DNA of 5,669 nt, taken from Cyanobacteria bacterium OH_PDB_112. Lineage in GTDB: Bacteria; Cyanobacteriota; Vampirovibrionia; Gastranaerophilales; CAJFVJ01. Both the position numbers and the translations under genes were made by a program. Below, piece by piece: positions 1 to 5,669 of this stretch. Under the pieces are notes generated by a model that saw only the letters and a list, made by a program, of their open reading frames with translations, did not search any database and was not told the origin of the DNA. The stretch covers positions 1-5,669 of the forward strand of contig JAEWLZ010000313.1 of assembly GCA_023457295.1 (NCBI GenBank), written 5' to 3'. Positions within the stretch are counted from its first letter, which is position 1. Each line of letters begins with the position of its first letter.

Positions 1-1319
1 CCCATAACGTCAATAGTTGTAGCAATAACAGGTCCACTAGCTATTGCTGGGTCTATATTGATTTTTTTGAGCGCAAAAGGAGTAAGAGTACCAATAATAG
101 TCGCAAGTGTCATATTCAAAATCATAGCAGTCCCGACCACAAGTCCTAATGCCGCACTATGCTGCCATTTCCAGGTTATAATTGTTACCATTATTCCAAA
201 AAAAGCACCAATTAAAAAACCAATCCTTGATTCTCTATAAATATGATAAAAAGCAGAATTTAAAGAAACTTCGCCTGTTGATAACCCACGAACCATAAGA
301 GTAATACTTTGCGTGCCGATATTTCCGCCTAAGCCTGCCAAAAGAGGCATAAATATTGCTATTACAGGTATAAGACCTATCACTTTATCAAAATGATGAG
401 CAACATTTACAGCCATAAATTCACCCAAAAGAGTGATAAACAGCCATGGCGTTCTCGCTCTTATAGCATTCATAATATGTCCTGACAAAATTTCGTCTTC
501 ATCAATAACATCAGTTGTGATACCTGATGAAGCATAAATTTCACCTGTTGTTTCTTCTTCTGTAACTTCTTGCGCATCATCCCAAGTTACCATACCCTTC
601 AAACGATTGTAATGATCTACAATAGGAACTGCCAAAAAGCCATATTTAATAAGAATATCAGCAACAATTTCTTGTGGGTCATCAACATAAGCTTTTATTA
701 TGTCAGTGGACATTATATCTTCAATTTTTATATGCAGTGGGCTTGTAAGTAAATTTCGCAAACTTACAACTCCCAAGAGGTGGTTTAATTTATCCACGAC
801 ATAAATATAATAAAGCTCAATATTATCTTTTTCTGCTTTTATACGCAAAAATGACAAGGCCTGTTCTATTGTCATATCCTGATTAACGGTAATTACATCA
901 GAATTCATAATACCGCCGGCAGAATCTTCTTCATAGCTTAAGAGTTCGCGTATTTGGCTTGAAACCCTCAAAGGAAGCTTGTTCAGGTAACTTTCAGACT
1001 CTACATCATCAAGATCGCCCAAAAAATCCGCGACAGAGTCATGCGGCATCTTTAAGATAATTCTTGCCGCTTTTTCATCATCAATAGCATCTAATACTTC
1101 AACTTGCATTTGAGGTGAAAGTTCTTCCAACAGATCAGCAAGATCATCTTCAGATAAAAGTACCGTACAAGAACGTCTTTCATCCTGTGTAAGATTTTCA
1201 TAAATTTCTGCCAAATCAGCCGAATGCAAACCTTTTAATCTATCTTCAAGAAGTTGAATATCACCGTTTTCGATGAGCTCTTGTATTCTATCTCGGATAT
1301 TTTCAAGATTTGGTAACAT
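1..1319 (-). CDS. mgtE: Magnesium channel/transporter MgtE, C-terminus cut by the window edge
   Basis: MgtE is an inner-membrane, Mg2+-gated channel for Mg2+ uptake, normally a homodimer. The reading frame is open from ATG at 1319 to the left edge and gives 439 complete residues. An acidic helical N domain covers residues 1-130, rich in Asp/Glu (LLSEDDLADLLEEL near 54-67). SYEEDSAGGIM (128-138) leads into a CBS pair (about 138-252). A linking plug helix follows (about 258-285), then the membrane domain from RARTPWL (287-293). MPLLAGLGGNIGTQ (324-337) and DPAIASGP (423-430) are family signatures. D437 in TTIDVMG matches the pore aspartate (D432 in the Thermus protein, from memory). Family length is about 450, so only about 10-15 residues and the stop are missing. 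ATG 1319 is supported by TGAGG 8 bases upstream. It is the last leftward gene, 77 bases after the flavodoxin-fold gene. Identification is secure. Confidence 0.96.
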   Translation of the reverse strand, partial: MLPNLENIRDRIQELIENGDIQLLEDRLKGLHSADLAEIYENLTQDERRSCTVLLSEDDLADLLEELSPQMQVEVLDAIDDEKAARIILKMPHDSVADFLGDLDDVESESYLNKLPLRVSSQIRELLSYEEDSAGGIMNSDVITVNQDMTIEQALSFLRIKAEKDNIELYYIYVVDKLNHLLGVVSLRNLLTSPLHIKIEDIMSTDIIKAYVDDPQEIVADILIKYGFLAVPIVDHYNRLKGMVTWDDAQEVTEEETTGEIYASSGITTDVIDEDEILSGHIMNAIRARTPWLFITLLGEFMAVNVAHHFDKVIGLIPVIAIFMPLLAGLGGNIGTQSITLMVRGLSTGEVSLNSAFYHIYRESRIGFLIGAFFGIMVTIITWKWQHSAALGLVVGTAMILNMTLATIIGTLTPFALKKINIDPAIASGPVIATTIDVM

Positions 1320-1327
1320 TCCCTCTG

Positions 1328-1332
1328 CCTCA
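1328..1332 (-). promoter_or_regulatory. Ribosome binding site of mgtE
   Basis: On the minus strand the sequence reads TGAGG followed by 8 bases and ATG at 1319. A second purine run, AGAGGG, lies too close to the ATG to be the better site. The TGAGG spacing fixes the mgtE start. Confidence 0.6.
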
Positions 1333-1352
1333 GTAAAATATTGCTCAAAACA

Positions 1353-1358
1353 ATTGTA
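1353..1358 (-). promoter_or_regulatory. Possible -10 box of a separate mgtE promoter
   Basis: TACAAT on the minus strand matches TATAAT at 5 of 6 positions. It would place a transcription start near 1346, leaving a leader of about 26 bases that contains the ribosome binding site. No good -35 box lies 16-18 bases upstream (the best is TTTATT), and the region is AT-rich, so this may be chance. If real, mgtE can be expressed apart from the upstream redox genes. The 77-base gap is too short for an M-box magnesium riboswitch. Confidence 0.22.
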
Positions 1359-1374
1359 AATTAAGCAAAGCCTA

Positions 1375-1402
1375 AAATAAACCCCTTGAGGAATCTTTAT
1401 TT
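1375..1402. terminator. Weak hairpin at the end of the oxidoreductase gene, possible terminator
   Basis: AAATAAA (1375-1381) and TTTATTT (1396-1402) form a perfect 7-base inverted repeat. On the minus strand UUCC can pair with GGGG inside it (two G-U pairs) around a UCAA tetraloop, with two bulged bases, and a U-rich tail is part of the stem. It overlaps the TAA stop at 1397-1399 of the oxidoreductase gene. The stem is mostly A-U, so it would be a weak or leaky terminator at best. An AT-rich coincidence is also possible. Confidence 0.3.
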
Positions 1403-1990
1403 AACTTTTGAGGCAAATTTTTTTATTTCTTTTAACCATTTTTGTTTTTTTGATTCAGAAATATTTTCTATATCGTCAAAATCGAATCTTTTTTCTATTT
1501 TAAATCCACACCAATCTGATAAAATTATTTTTAAATATTTAAAAGGAATATCTTGATACATATATTTCATAATAAAATAAGGCATATTATAAGATTGAAT
1601 TACAACAACAGTTTTATTTTTTAAAATTTTAACAAGCCCAGATTTACCATAATTGAATACAATACCAACTTGCAAAACTCTTTCAAAAAAACTTTTTAGT
1701 TTTGAGGGTAAACCAAGCCACCATACAGGGTATGATAAAACTATTTGGTCAGCCCAAACAATATTATCTTGAGCTTCTTTTAACTCTGCACTTAAAGATG
1801 TAGTTTTTTCTATATCTAAATATAAGGATTTATCATCTAATCCATTCAAGTAATCAATTTCCAAGTCGTATATATTTAAAATTCTAACTTCATTACCATT
1901 TTTTTCGACTTCTTCTATATAAGCATTGATATAAGGGGTTCTTTTGCTTTCTTTGCTTGGATTACAGGTTATTACGAATATTTTTTTCAT
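1397..1990 (-). CDS. Flavodoxin-fold NAD(P)H-dependent oxidoreductase (Flavodoxin_2/NQO1-MdaB type)
   Basis: A 197-residue cytosolic protein, about the usual length of the family, which reduces quinones or other acceptors with NAD(P)H through FMN. The N-terminal strand KKIFVITCNPSKES (2-15) sits where the FMN-phosphate loop lies. The strongest match is LSYPVWWLGLPSKLKSFFERV (85-105), the family's core block (YPxWW-G-P, then a Lys and an Arg before the next strand). KNKTVVVIQSYNMP (124-137) occupies the position of the usual T-x-GG flavin motif, but the glycine pair is absent, so flavin binding or specificity may differ. AAAAGGA lies 8 bases upstream of ATG 1990. The gene follows the cysteine-rich gene after 17 bases and is probably co-transcribed with it. 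The fold assignment is firm; the substrate is unknown. Confidence 0.85.
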   Translation of the reverse strand: MKKIFVITCNPSKESKRTPYINAYIEEVEKNGNEVRILNIYDLEIDYLNGLDDKSLYLDIEKTTSLSAELKEAQDNIVWADQIVLSYPVWWLGLPSKLKSFFERVLQVGIVFNYGKSGLVKILKNKTVVVIQSYNMPYFIMKYMYQDIPFKYLKIILSDWCGFKIEKRFDFDDIENISESKKQKWLKEIKKFASKVK

Positions 1991-1998
1991 ATTTTAAA

Positions 1999-2003
1999 TC
2001 CTT
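1999..2003 (-). promoter_or_regulatory. Ribosome binding site of the flavodoxin-fold gene
   Basis: AAGGA on the minus strand lies 8 bases before ATG 1990, within the 17-base gap after the preceding gene's TAA. It decides the start and supports translation from a polycistronic message. Confidence 0.65.
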
Positions 2004-2007
2004 TTTA

Positions 2008-2415
2008 TTATCTGTTTGCCGATAATTTTATCATTTCATCGAGAATTTTTGCGCAGTCTTGCACCAAATTAGCGCAATTTTGACGGCGTTCCGGAGAATG
2101 GAAATCATATTTTCCACTTAAAGCTTTACAGCATGTAAATTTATGTTTATCTTTGAAAGCTTCAACAAATTCCTTAGCTTTATTTTTACATTCCATAGGA
2201 TTTTCGTTTATGTCTGTTCTGCCAAAATTATAACTTATAACAAGTTGAGCTCCCGCTATCGCGCCGCACAAACATCCTGAAGACATCCCACCAGAAAATA
2301 CTGTCGCCATTTTAACCATTTCTTCCGGCAAAAGTCCTTCTGCTGCTGCGGCTTTAAGAACAGATTCTGAACAAGAATAGCCTTTTTCAAAAAAATCATT
2401 TGCTTTTTTCTCCAT
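2008..2415 (-). CDS. C_GCAxxG_C_C family putative redox-active protein
   Basis: A 135-residue soluble protein without signal peptide or membrane segment, close to the roughly 140 residues of this family. The family is known for four invariant cysteines, a CGAxxG motif and frequent location near transporter genes. Here C15 lies in the N-terminal GYSCSESVL block. SGGMSSGCLCGAIAG (41-55) carries CGAIAG with C50, preceded by an extra C48. C76 (MECK), the pair C95-C96 and C114 and C121 near the end complete a total of eight cysteines. A metal-binding or thiol-disulfide role is plausible, but no reaction is established. The start lies 3 bases beyond the MATE stop, and the GAGG ribosome site sits in the last MATE codons, so the two are probably translationally coupled. 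The flavodoxin-fold reductase follows directly and could be a partner (inference). Confidence 0.9.
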   Translation of the reverse strand: MEKKANDFFEKGYSCSESVLKAAAAEGLLPEEMVKMATVFSGGMSSGCLCGAIAGAQLVISYNFGRTDINENPMECKNKAKEFVEAFKDKHKFTCCKALSGKYDFHSPERRQNCANLVQDCAKILDEMIKLSANR

Positions 2416-2418
2416 TTT

Positions 2419-3774
2419 TCACACCTCTTTTTTGTATATTTTTTTCAGTTCTTTAAATTTCCATATAATTATCGTGCCTGATATAGAACTTGCTGTCAAG
2501 AGTGCAATCGCAAGTCCCAACCAAAACCCAAAAAGAACTATATTGTACTTGAAAGCCAAAATACAGCCCATAGGAACACCTATAAGCCAGTATGCCAGAG
2601 CTGTTGTAAACATTATAGGTTTGGTCATCTTCAATCCTTTTAAAATACCTGAAAAAGCCACCTGCATACCGTCAAAAATCTGAAAACAGGCAACAATAAA
2701 CATTACGGGTAAAGCCACTGCAACAACCGCTAAATCTTTTGTAAAGATATTAAGTAAAAAGTCAGGGATTTTAATAAATAAAAATGCAGTAAATGTCATA
2801 AATGCAAAAATCATAAAAGACCCCGCCAATGAATATCTTTTTATTTCAGAAAAATCATTACGTCCGTTTGCTACACCTACCTTTACGGCAATTGCATTAG
2901 AAACAGCCATAGGAATCATATATGTAACTCCGGCAAAAGTAATAATTATATTATGCGCAGCAGCAAGTACAGTGGATATTTTCCCGACTAAAATCGCAGT
3001 TGCATTGAATCCCGAAAATTCAGCAAACATGGCAATAGAAATAGGATATCCTATTTTTATAAGTTCTTTTATATATTCCGTTGCTTTTAAAACCTGCCCT
3101 TTCAAAAAGGGTAGACAATAAAAGAACAAAGTTAATCCCATAAATGAGCGGATTATAACAGCTGCAACAGCAAGCCCCTTAACTCCTAGAGCCGGCATTC
3201 CCCAAAGTCCAAATACAAGGGCAAAACACAATACAGGATTTATTATAATAGCTATAATAGAAACTAAATTCGGGAATATGACAACCTCATAAGCCTGCAA
3301 AAATTCTTTCAACGCATTATAAAGATATGCCCCAAAAATTGAGAAACTGCAAATATCAATATACTCTTCCACTAAAGGAGTCAAACCTTCCGCAAAACCT
3401 ATTTTACCAATAAACAGCAAACTAAATCTTGTTATAAGGAAAAAAACCATGCTCATTATCAAAGAATAAACAATACTCATAACAAAAAGTTGTTTACTGC
3501 GTTGTTTTGAACCTCTACGATTGGCAATTACAGGCGAAATACTTGTTAAAAATCCAATTCCGCATATAAAAATACTCATAAATATAGCTGTTGCAACGCT
3601 TATAGCAGCTAAAGTCTGTGTGCTGTGCCTTGCCGCAACAAAAACATCCTCAACTCCTATAAGCATATTTCCGAGATTACCTATTATTATAGGAAAAGAT
3701 AATCCCCACAAATCAGTTATTTTGATTTTATAAATATTAAATTTTTCAATAAAAGTTTCCATATAATTAATCAT
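2419..3774 (-). CDS. MATE family efflux transporter, NorM-like
   Basis: An integral inner-membrane exporter of 451 residues, the usual MATE length, with about 12 hydrophobic segments in two six-helix halves. MATE proteins export cationic drugs and toxic metabolites using Na+ or H+. Family marks are LIGVEDVFVAARHSTQTLAA (38-57), PMAVSNAIAVKVGVANGR (288-305), typical of NorM, and FDGMQVAFSGILKG (367-380). By position D43, E252 (MFAEFSGF) and D368 match NorM acidic residues D36, E255 and D371 (Vibrio numbering, from memory), suggesting cation coupling; the aromatic four residues before D368 is F364 rather than Tyr. The start is uncertain: ATG 3774 and ATG 3762 (residue 5) are both possible and neither has a clear ribosome site. 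The gene heads the leftward operon. The exported substrate cannot be read from the sequence. Confidence 0.93.
   Translation of the reverse strand: MINYMETFIEKFNIYKIKITDLWGLSFPIIIGNLGNMLIGVEDVFVAARHSTQTLAAISVATAIFMSIFICGIGFLTSISPVIANRRGSKQRSKQLFVMSIVYSLIMSMVFFLITRFSLLFIGKIGFAEGLTPLVEEYIDICSFSIFGAYLYNALKEFLQAYEVVIFPNLVSIIAIIINPVLCFALVFGLWGMPALGVKGLAVAAVIIRSFMGLTLFFYCLPFLKGQVLKATEYIKELIKIGYPISIAMFAEFSGFNATAILVGKISTVLAAAHNIIITFAGVTYMIPMAVSNAIAVKVGVANGRNDFSEIKRYSLAGSFMIFAFMTFTAFLFIKIPDFLLNIFTKDLAVVAVALPVMFIVACFQIFDGMQVAFSGILKGLKMTKPIMFTTALAYWLIGVPMGCILAFKYNIVLFGFWLGLAIALLTASSISGTIIIWKFKELKKIYKKEV
2422..2428 (-). promoter_or_regulatory. Ribosome binding site inside the end of the MATE gene
   Basis: AGAGGTG on the minus strand coincides with the last two MATE codons (Glu450, Val451) just before its TGA. 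GAGG stands 8 bases from ATG 2415. This places translation start of the cysteine-rich gene where ribosomes finish the MATE gene, typical of coupled genes. Confidence 0.7.
3762..3767 (+). promoter_or_regulatory. Candidate -10 box for the rightward HI0933-like gene
   Basis: A perfect TATAAT lies within the first codons of the opposing MATE gene. It would start transcription near 3774, leaving about 17 bases before ATG 3792, and those bases contain no ribosome binding site. No clear -35 hexamer stands at the right distance. Confidence 0.38.
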
Positions 3775-3791
3775 AACGTAAAATAGTATTT

Positions 3792-4955
3792 ATGAAACTG
3801 GCAATTATAGGCGGAGGACCAGCAGGATTTATGGCTGCTATAACCGCCAAAGATAAAAATCCAAAATGCGATATTACCATCTTTGAAAGAGCAAAGCCTC
3901 TTGCAACCTTGCTATATACAGGAGGGGGCAGGTGCAATATTACTTTTGCCGAATTTGATTTTAAAGAACTAGCAAGTTATTATCCTAGAGGGGAAAAATT
4001 TCTTTATTCAATATTTAGCCGATTCGGCGTCGGTGATTTATTTGACTTTTTTGAAAAATACGGAACCGAGCTTTATATTCAACCGGATAACAGAGTTTTT
4101 CCAAAATCCGATAACGCAGAAGAAATCCGAAGCATATTAATAAACACAGCAAAAGCCAAAGACATTAAAATCGAATCTTTAATACAAATTACATCTGTTA
4201 AAAAGGAAGAAAATTTTATTTTAAATAACAAAATGATTTTTGATAAAGTTATTTTGGCGACAGGAGGAAAAAACAAATTTGGTTTTGATATTGCGCGTGA
4301 TTTTGGGCATGGTGTTGGAGAACTTACTCCTGTTTTGTGCGGAATGAAATTGAAAGAGCCTTTTTTAAATTTATCAGGAACAAGCTTGGAAAACATTTCT
4401 GTTTCAACAGATAAAATCAAACTTAAAGGCGCTTTTCTATTTACTCACAAAGGCATTTCAGGTCCTGTCGTATTTGATTTGTCATCTCACTTGGCTTTTG
4501 AAAAATTCCCTGTAAAACTAAAAATCAATTTCACTGGGTTGGACTTTGAATCGCAAGACTCAAAACTTATAAAATTACTTGAACAAAATTCCAAAAAAAA
4601 TATTTCAAATATTTTGACAGAGTATTTGCCTCTTGCAGTATCCAAAGAATTTTTGGAAAGAGCTTCGATTTCATCGGATAAAAAAGCTTACGAAATAAAC
4701 TCAAAAGAACGTAAAAAAATCACTAAATTTTTAACCGAATTTGACACTGAAATCACAGAAAAAGATTTACCTGCAATGGTAACAGCAGGGGGAATAAATC
4801 TTAATAATCTAGACAAAAATTTGCAATCAAAACTAACCGAAGGACTATATTTCTGCGGTGAAATTCTTAATATTGACGGGCTTTGCGGAGGATTCAACCT
4901 GCAAGCTTGTTTTTCAACAGGATATGTAGCAGGCAGTTCCGCCGCTCTTAATTAA
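3792..4955 (+). CDS. HI0933/BaiN (YhiN) family FAD-dependent oxidoreductase
   Basis: A 387-residue cytosolic flavoprotein, slightly short for this family (about 390-420). The N-terminal Rossmann motif KLAIIGGGPAGFMAA (2-16) binds FAD, E32 ends strand 2, and TGGGRCNIT (43-51) is the family signature. ATGG (156-159) is the second dinucleotide segment. FLFTHKGISGPVVFDLS (215-231) and the C-terminal block TAGGINL (331-337) through GLYFCGEILNIDGLCGGFNLQ (351-371) close the FAD site. Members are annotated as aminoacetone oxidase-like, YhiN or BaiN; the BaiN bile-acid role is not general, so no substrate is claimed. The start is well fixed because the Rossmann strand begins at residue 2, yet there is no ribosome binding site. 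It stands divergent from the MATE gene and overlaps the pyruvate kinase stop by 4 bases. Confidence 0.93.
   Translation: MKLAIIGGGPAGFMAAITAKDKNPKCDITIFERAKPLATLLYTGGGRCNITFAEFDFKELASYYPRGEKFLYSIFSRFGVGDLFDFFEKYGTELYIQPDNRVFPKSDNAEEIRSILINTAKAKDIKIESLIQITSVKKEENFILNNKMIFDKVILATGGKNKFGFDIARDFGHGVGELTPVLCGMKLKEPFLNLSGTSLENISVSTDKIKLKGAFLFTHKGISGPVVFDLSSHLAFEKFPVKLKINFTGLDFESQDSKLIKLLEQNSKKNISNILTEYLPLAVSKEFLERASISSDKKAYEINSKERKKITKFLTEFDTEITEKDLPAMVTAGGINLNNLDKNLQSKLTEGLYFCGEILNIDGLCGGFNLQACFSTGYVAGSSAALN
3804..3809 (-). promoter_or_regulatory. Candidate -10 box for the leftward MATE operon
   Basis: The minus strand reads a perfect TATAAT here, inside codons 5-7 of the opposing HI0933-like gene. 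Transcription would begin near 3797, giving a leader of about 22 bases before ATG 3774. No convincing -35 box is present at 16-18 bases, and the AT content makes chance matches likely. A poorer box, TACTAT at 3783-3788, would yield a nearly leaderless message. Confidence 0.35.
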
Positions 4956-5669
4956 ACAAAATCTCTGTAAAAACCTACTTCATGAATTCTGATGAAGTTT
5001 GTAGTTTCTCCCGTTGCCAAATAAGGCATTGAACCTGTGATAATAACTTTGTCTTTTAGTTCAAGAAGGTTTTCTTCAAGAAATAAAGCATCCAAACGTT
5101 TCATAAGTTTTTCATTCAGTTTTTCTATTTCCATATGTATAGCATTAATACCCCAGTAAAGACTTAATCTACGGCAAGTTTCTATACTGTTAGAAATAGC
5201 TATAACAGGAACAGAAGGTTTTGCCTTTGATAGCAATCTTGCAGTATAACCTGTCTTTGTAAATGCCACGATTGCTCCTACCTCAATTTCTTTAACCATG
5301 TCAACAAGAGCTCTTACAATAGCATAAGCATCTTTTTCTCTTTCTCTGACAGATTCAGGAGCTGTAATAAGTTTATCCAAAGTCATAAGCTGACTATCTT
5401 CAGCACTTTTAGCTATAGAATCCATCATCGCTACTGCTCCTGCCGGAAATGCCCCAACAGCGGTTTCTCCTGAAAGCATTACAGCATCTGCCCCATCCAT
5501 AACGGCATTTGCAACATCACTTGTTTCTGCACGTGTAGGTATAGGATTTTCTATCATAGATTCAAGCATTTGAGTGGCAACTATTACTGTTTTACTTTTT
5601 TTATTTGATTTTTCTATAATTTGTTTTTGAACTATCGGTACTCTTTCAAGAGAAATTTCAATACCCAAA
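4952..5669 (-). CDS. pyk: Pyruvate kinase, C-terminal half (N-terminus outside the window)
   Basis: Pyruvate kinase turns phosphoenolpyruvate and ADP into pyruvate and ATP in the last step of glycolysis. The window holds about 238 residues of the C-terminal part. They begin at the LGIEI of the family's ARGDLG(I/V)E active-site motif, so the TTG at 5666-5668 is an internal Leu codon, not a start. VATQMLESM (30-38 of the fragment) contains the catalytic-site Thr. PTRAETSDVANAV (44-56) and DGADAVMLSGETA (58-70) complete the barrel. The C domain carries AFTKTGYTARLLSKAKPSVPVIAIS (135-159) and ends in GETTNFIRIHEVG (220-232). About 220 N-terminal residues are missing, for a usual total near 460-470, and there is no extra C-terminal PEP-utilising domain. 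TAA at 4952-4954 overlaps the stop of the convergent HI0933-like gene. It is a housekeeping gene with no visible defect. Confidence 0.97.
   Translation of the reverse strand, partial: LGIEISLERVPIVQKQIIEKSNKKSKTVIVATQMLESMIENPIPTRAETSDVANAVMDGADAVMLSGETAVGAFPAGAVAMMDSIAKSAEDSQLMTLDKLITAPESVREREKDAYAIVRALVDMVKEIEVGAIVAFTKTGYTARLLSKAKPSVPVIAISNSIETCRRLSLYWGINAIHMEIEKLNEKLMKRLDALFLEENLLELKDKVIITGSMPYLATGETTNFIRIHEVGFYRDFV

Noticed and set aside
58..752. Short plus-strand reading frames (58-240 and 570-752) at the left of the window
   Set aside because: They are antisense to mgtE, whose minus-strand translation shows all family motifs without interruption.
1341..1368. Dyad TTGCT ... AGCAA around CAATTG as an operator upstream of mgtE
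   Set aside because: Only the outer five bases pair and the inner CAATTG is off centre by one base, so it is not better than chance in AT-rich DNA.
1320..1396. M-box (ykoK) magnesium riboswitch before mgtE
   Set aside because: The gap is only 77 bases, too short for the element, and no matching helices were seen.
2432..3733. Plus-strand reading frames at 2432-2683 and 3521-3733
   Set aside because: Both are the complement of MATE membrane-helix codons and show no independent gene features.
4079..4420. 113-codon reading frame on the minus strand inside the HI0933-like gene
   Set aside because: It lies entirely opposite a well-identified gene, shows no family resemblance and has no ribosome site.
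4688..4897. 69-codon minus-strand reading frame
   Set aside because: It is a shadow of the conserved C-terminal FAD-binding region of the HI0933-like gene.
5666..5668. TTG as the start codon of a 238-residue gene at the right edge
   Set aside because: The encoded residue is the Leu of the pyruvate kinase ARGDLG(I/V)E motif, so the frame simply continues beyond the window.

Overview
This is an AT-rich (about two-thirds A+T by eye) bacterial chromosomal window with tightly packed genes. TGA and TAA are both used as stops and no other code is implied. The gene content (pyruvate kinase, an MgtE channel, a NorM-type MATE exporter, an HI0933/BaiN-family flavoprotein and a C_GCAxxG_C_C redox protein) suggests an anaerobic or fermentative bacterium. 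Low-GC Bacillota or an AT-rich gut lineage such as Gastranaerophilales would fit, but the window does not decide between them. No RNA genes, CRISPR arrays, insertion sequences or phage genes were seen.

Layout. Four genes run leftward from about 3774: a MATE exporter (3774 to 2419), a cysteine-rich putative redox protein (2415 to 2008), a flavodoxin-fold NAD(P)H oxidoreductase (1990 to 1397), and mgtE (1319 to the left edge, missing only its last residues). The first three are separated by 3 and 17 bases and form one probable operon. mgtE follows after 77 bases and may read through or use its own promoter. An HI0933/BaiN-like FAD protein runs rightward (3792 to 4955), divergent from the MATE gene with only 17 bases between the start codons. 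It converges on a leftward pyruvate kinase gene (5669 to 4952, N-terminal part outside the window), and the two stop codons share the bases TTAA.

How the genes may work together. The exporter, the cysteine-rich protein and the flavin-fold reductase could form a small export-plus-redox unit against toxic or redox-active compounds. This is inference from gene order plus the known tendency of the cysteine-rich family to lie near transporter genes. MgtE (Mg2+ uptake) and pyruvate kinase (a Mg2+-dependent glycolytic enzyme) look like ordinary housekeeping neighbours.

Most unusual points. The divergent MATE/HI0933 start region has no recognisable ribosome binding site on either side, and a perfect TATAAT lies inside the start of each opposing gene. 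There is also the stop-overlapping convergent pair. I do not see a clearly new biological system here.
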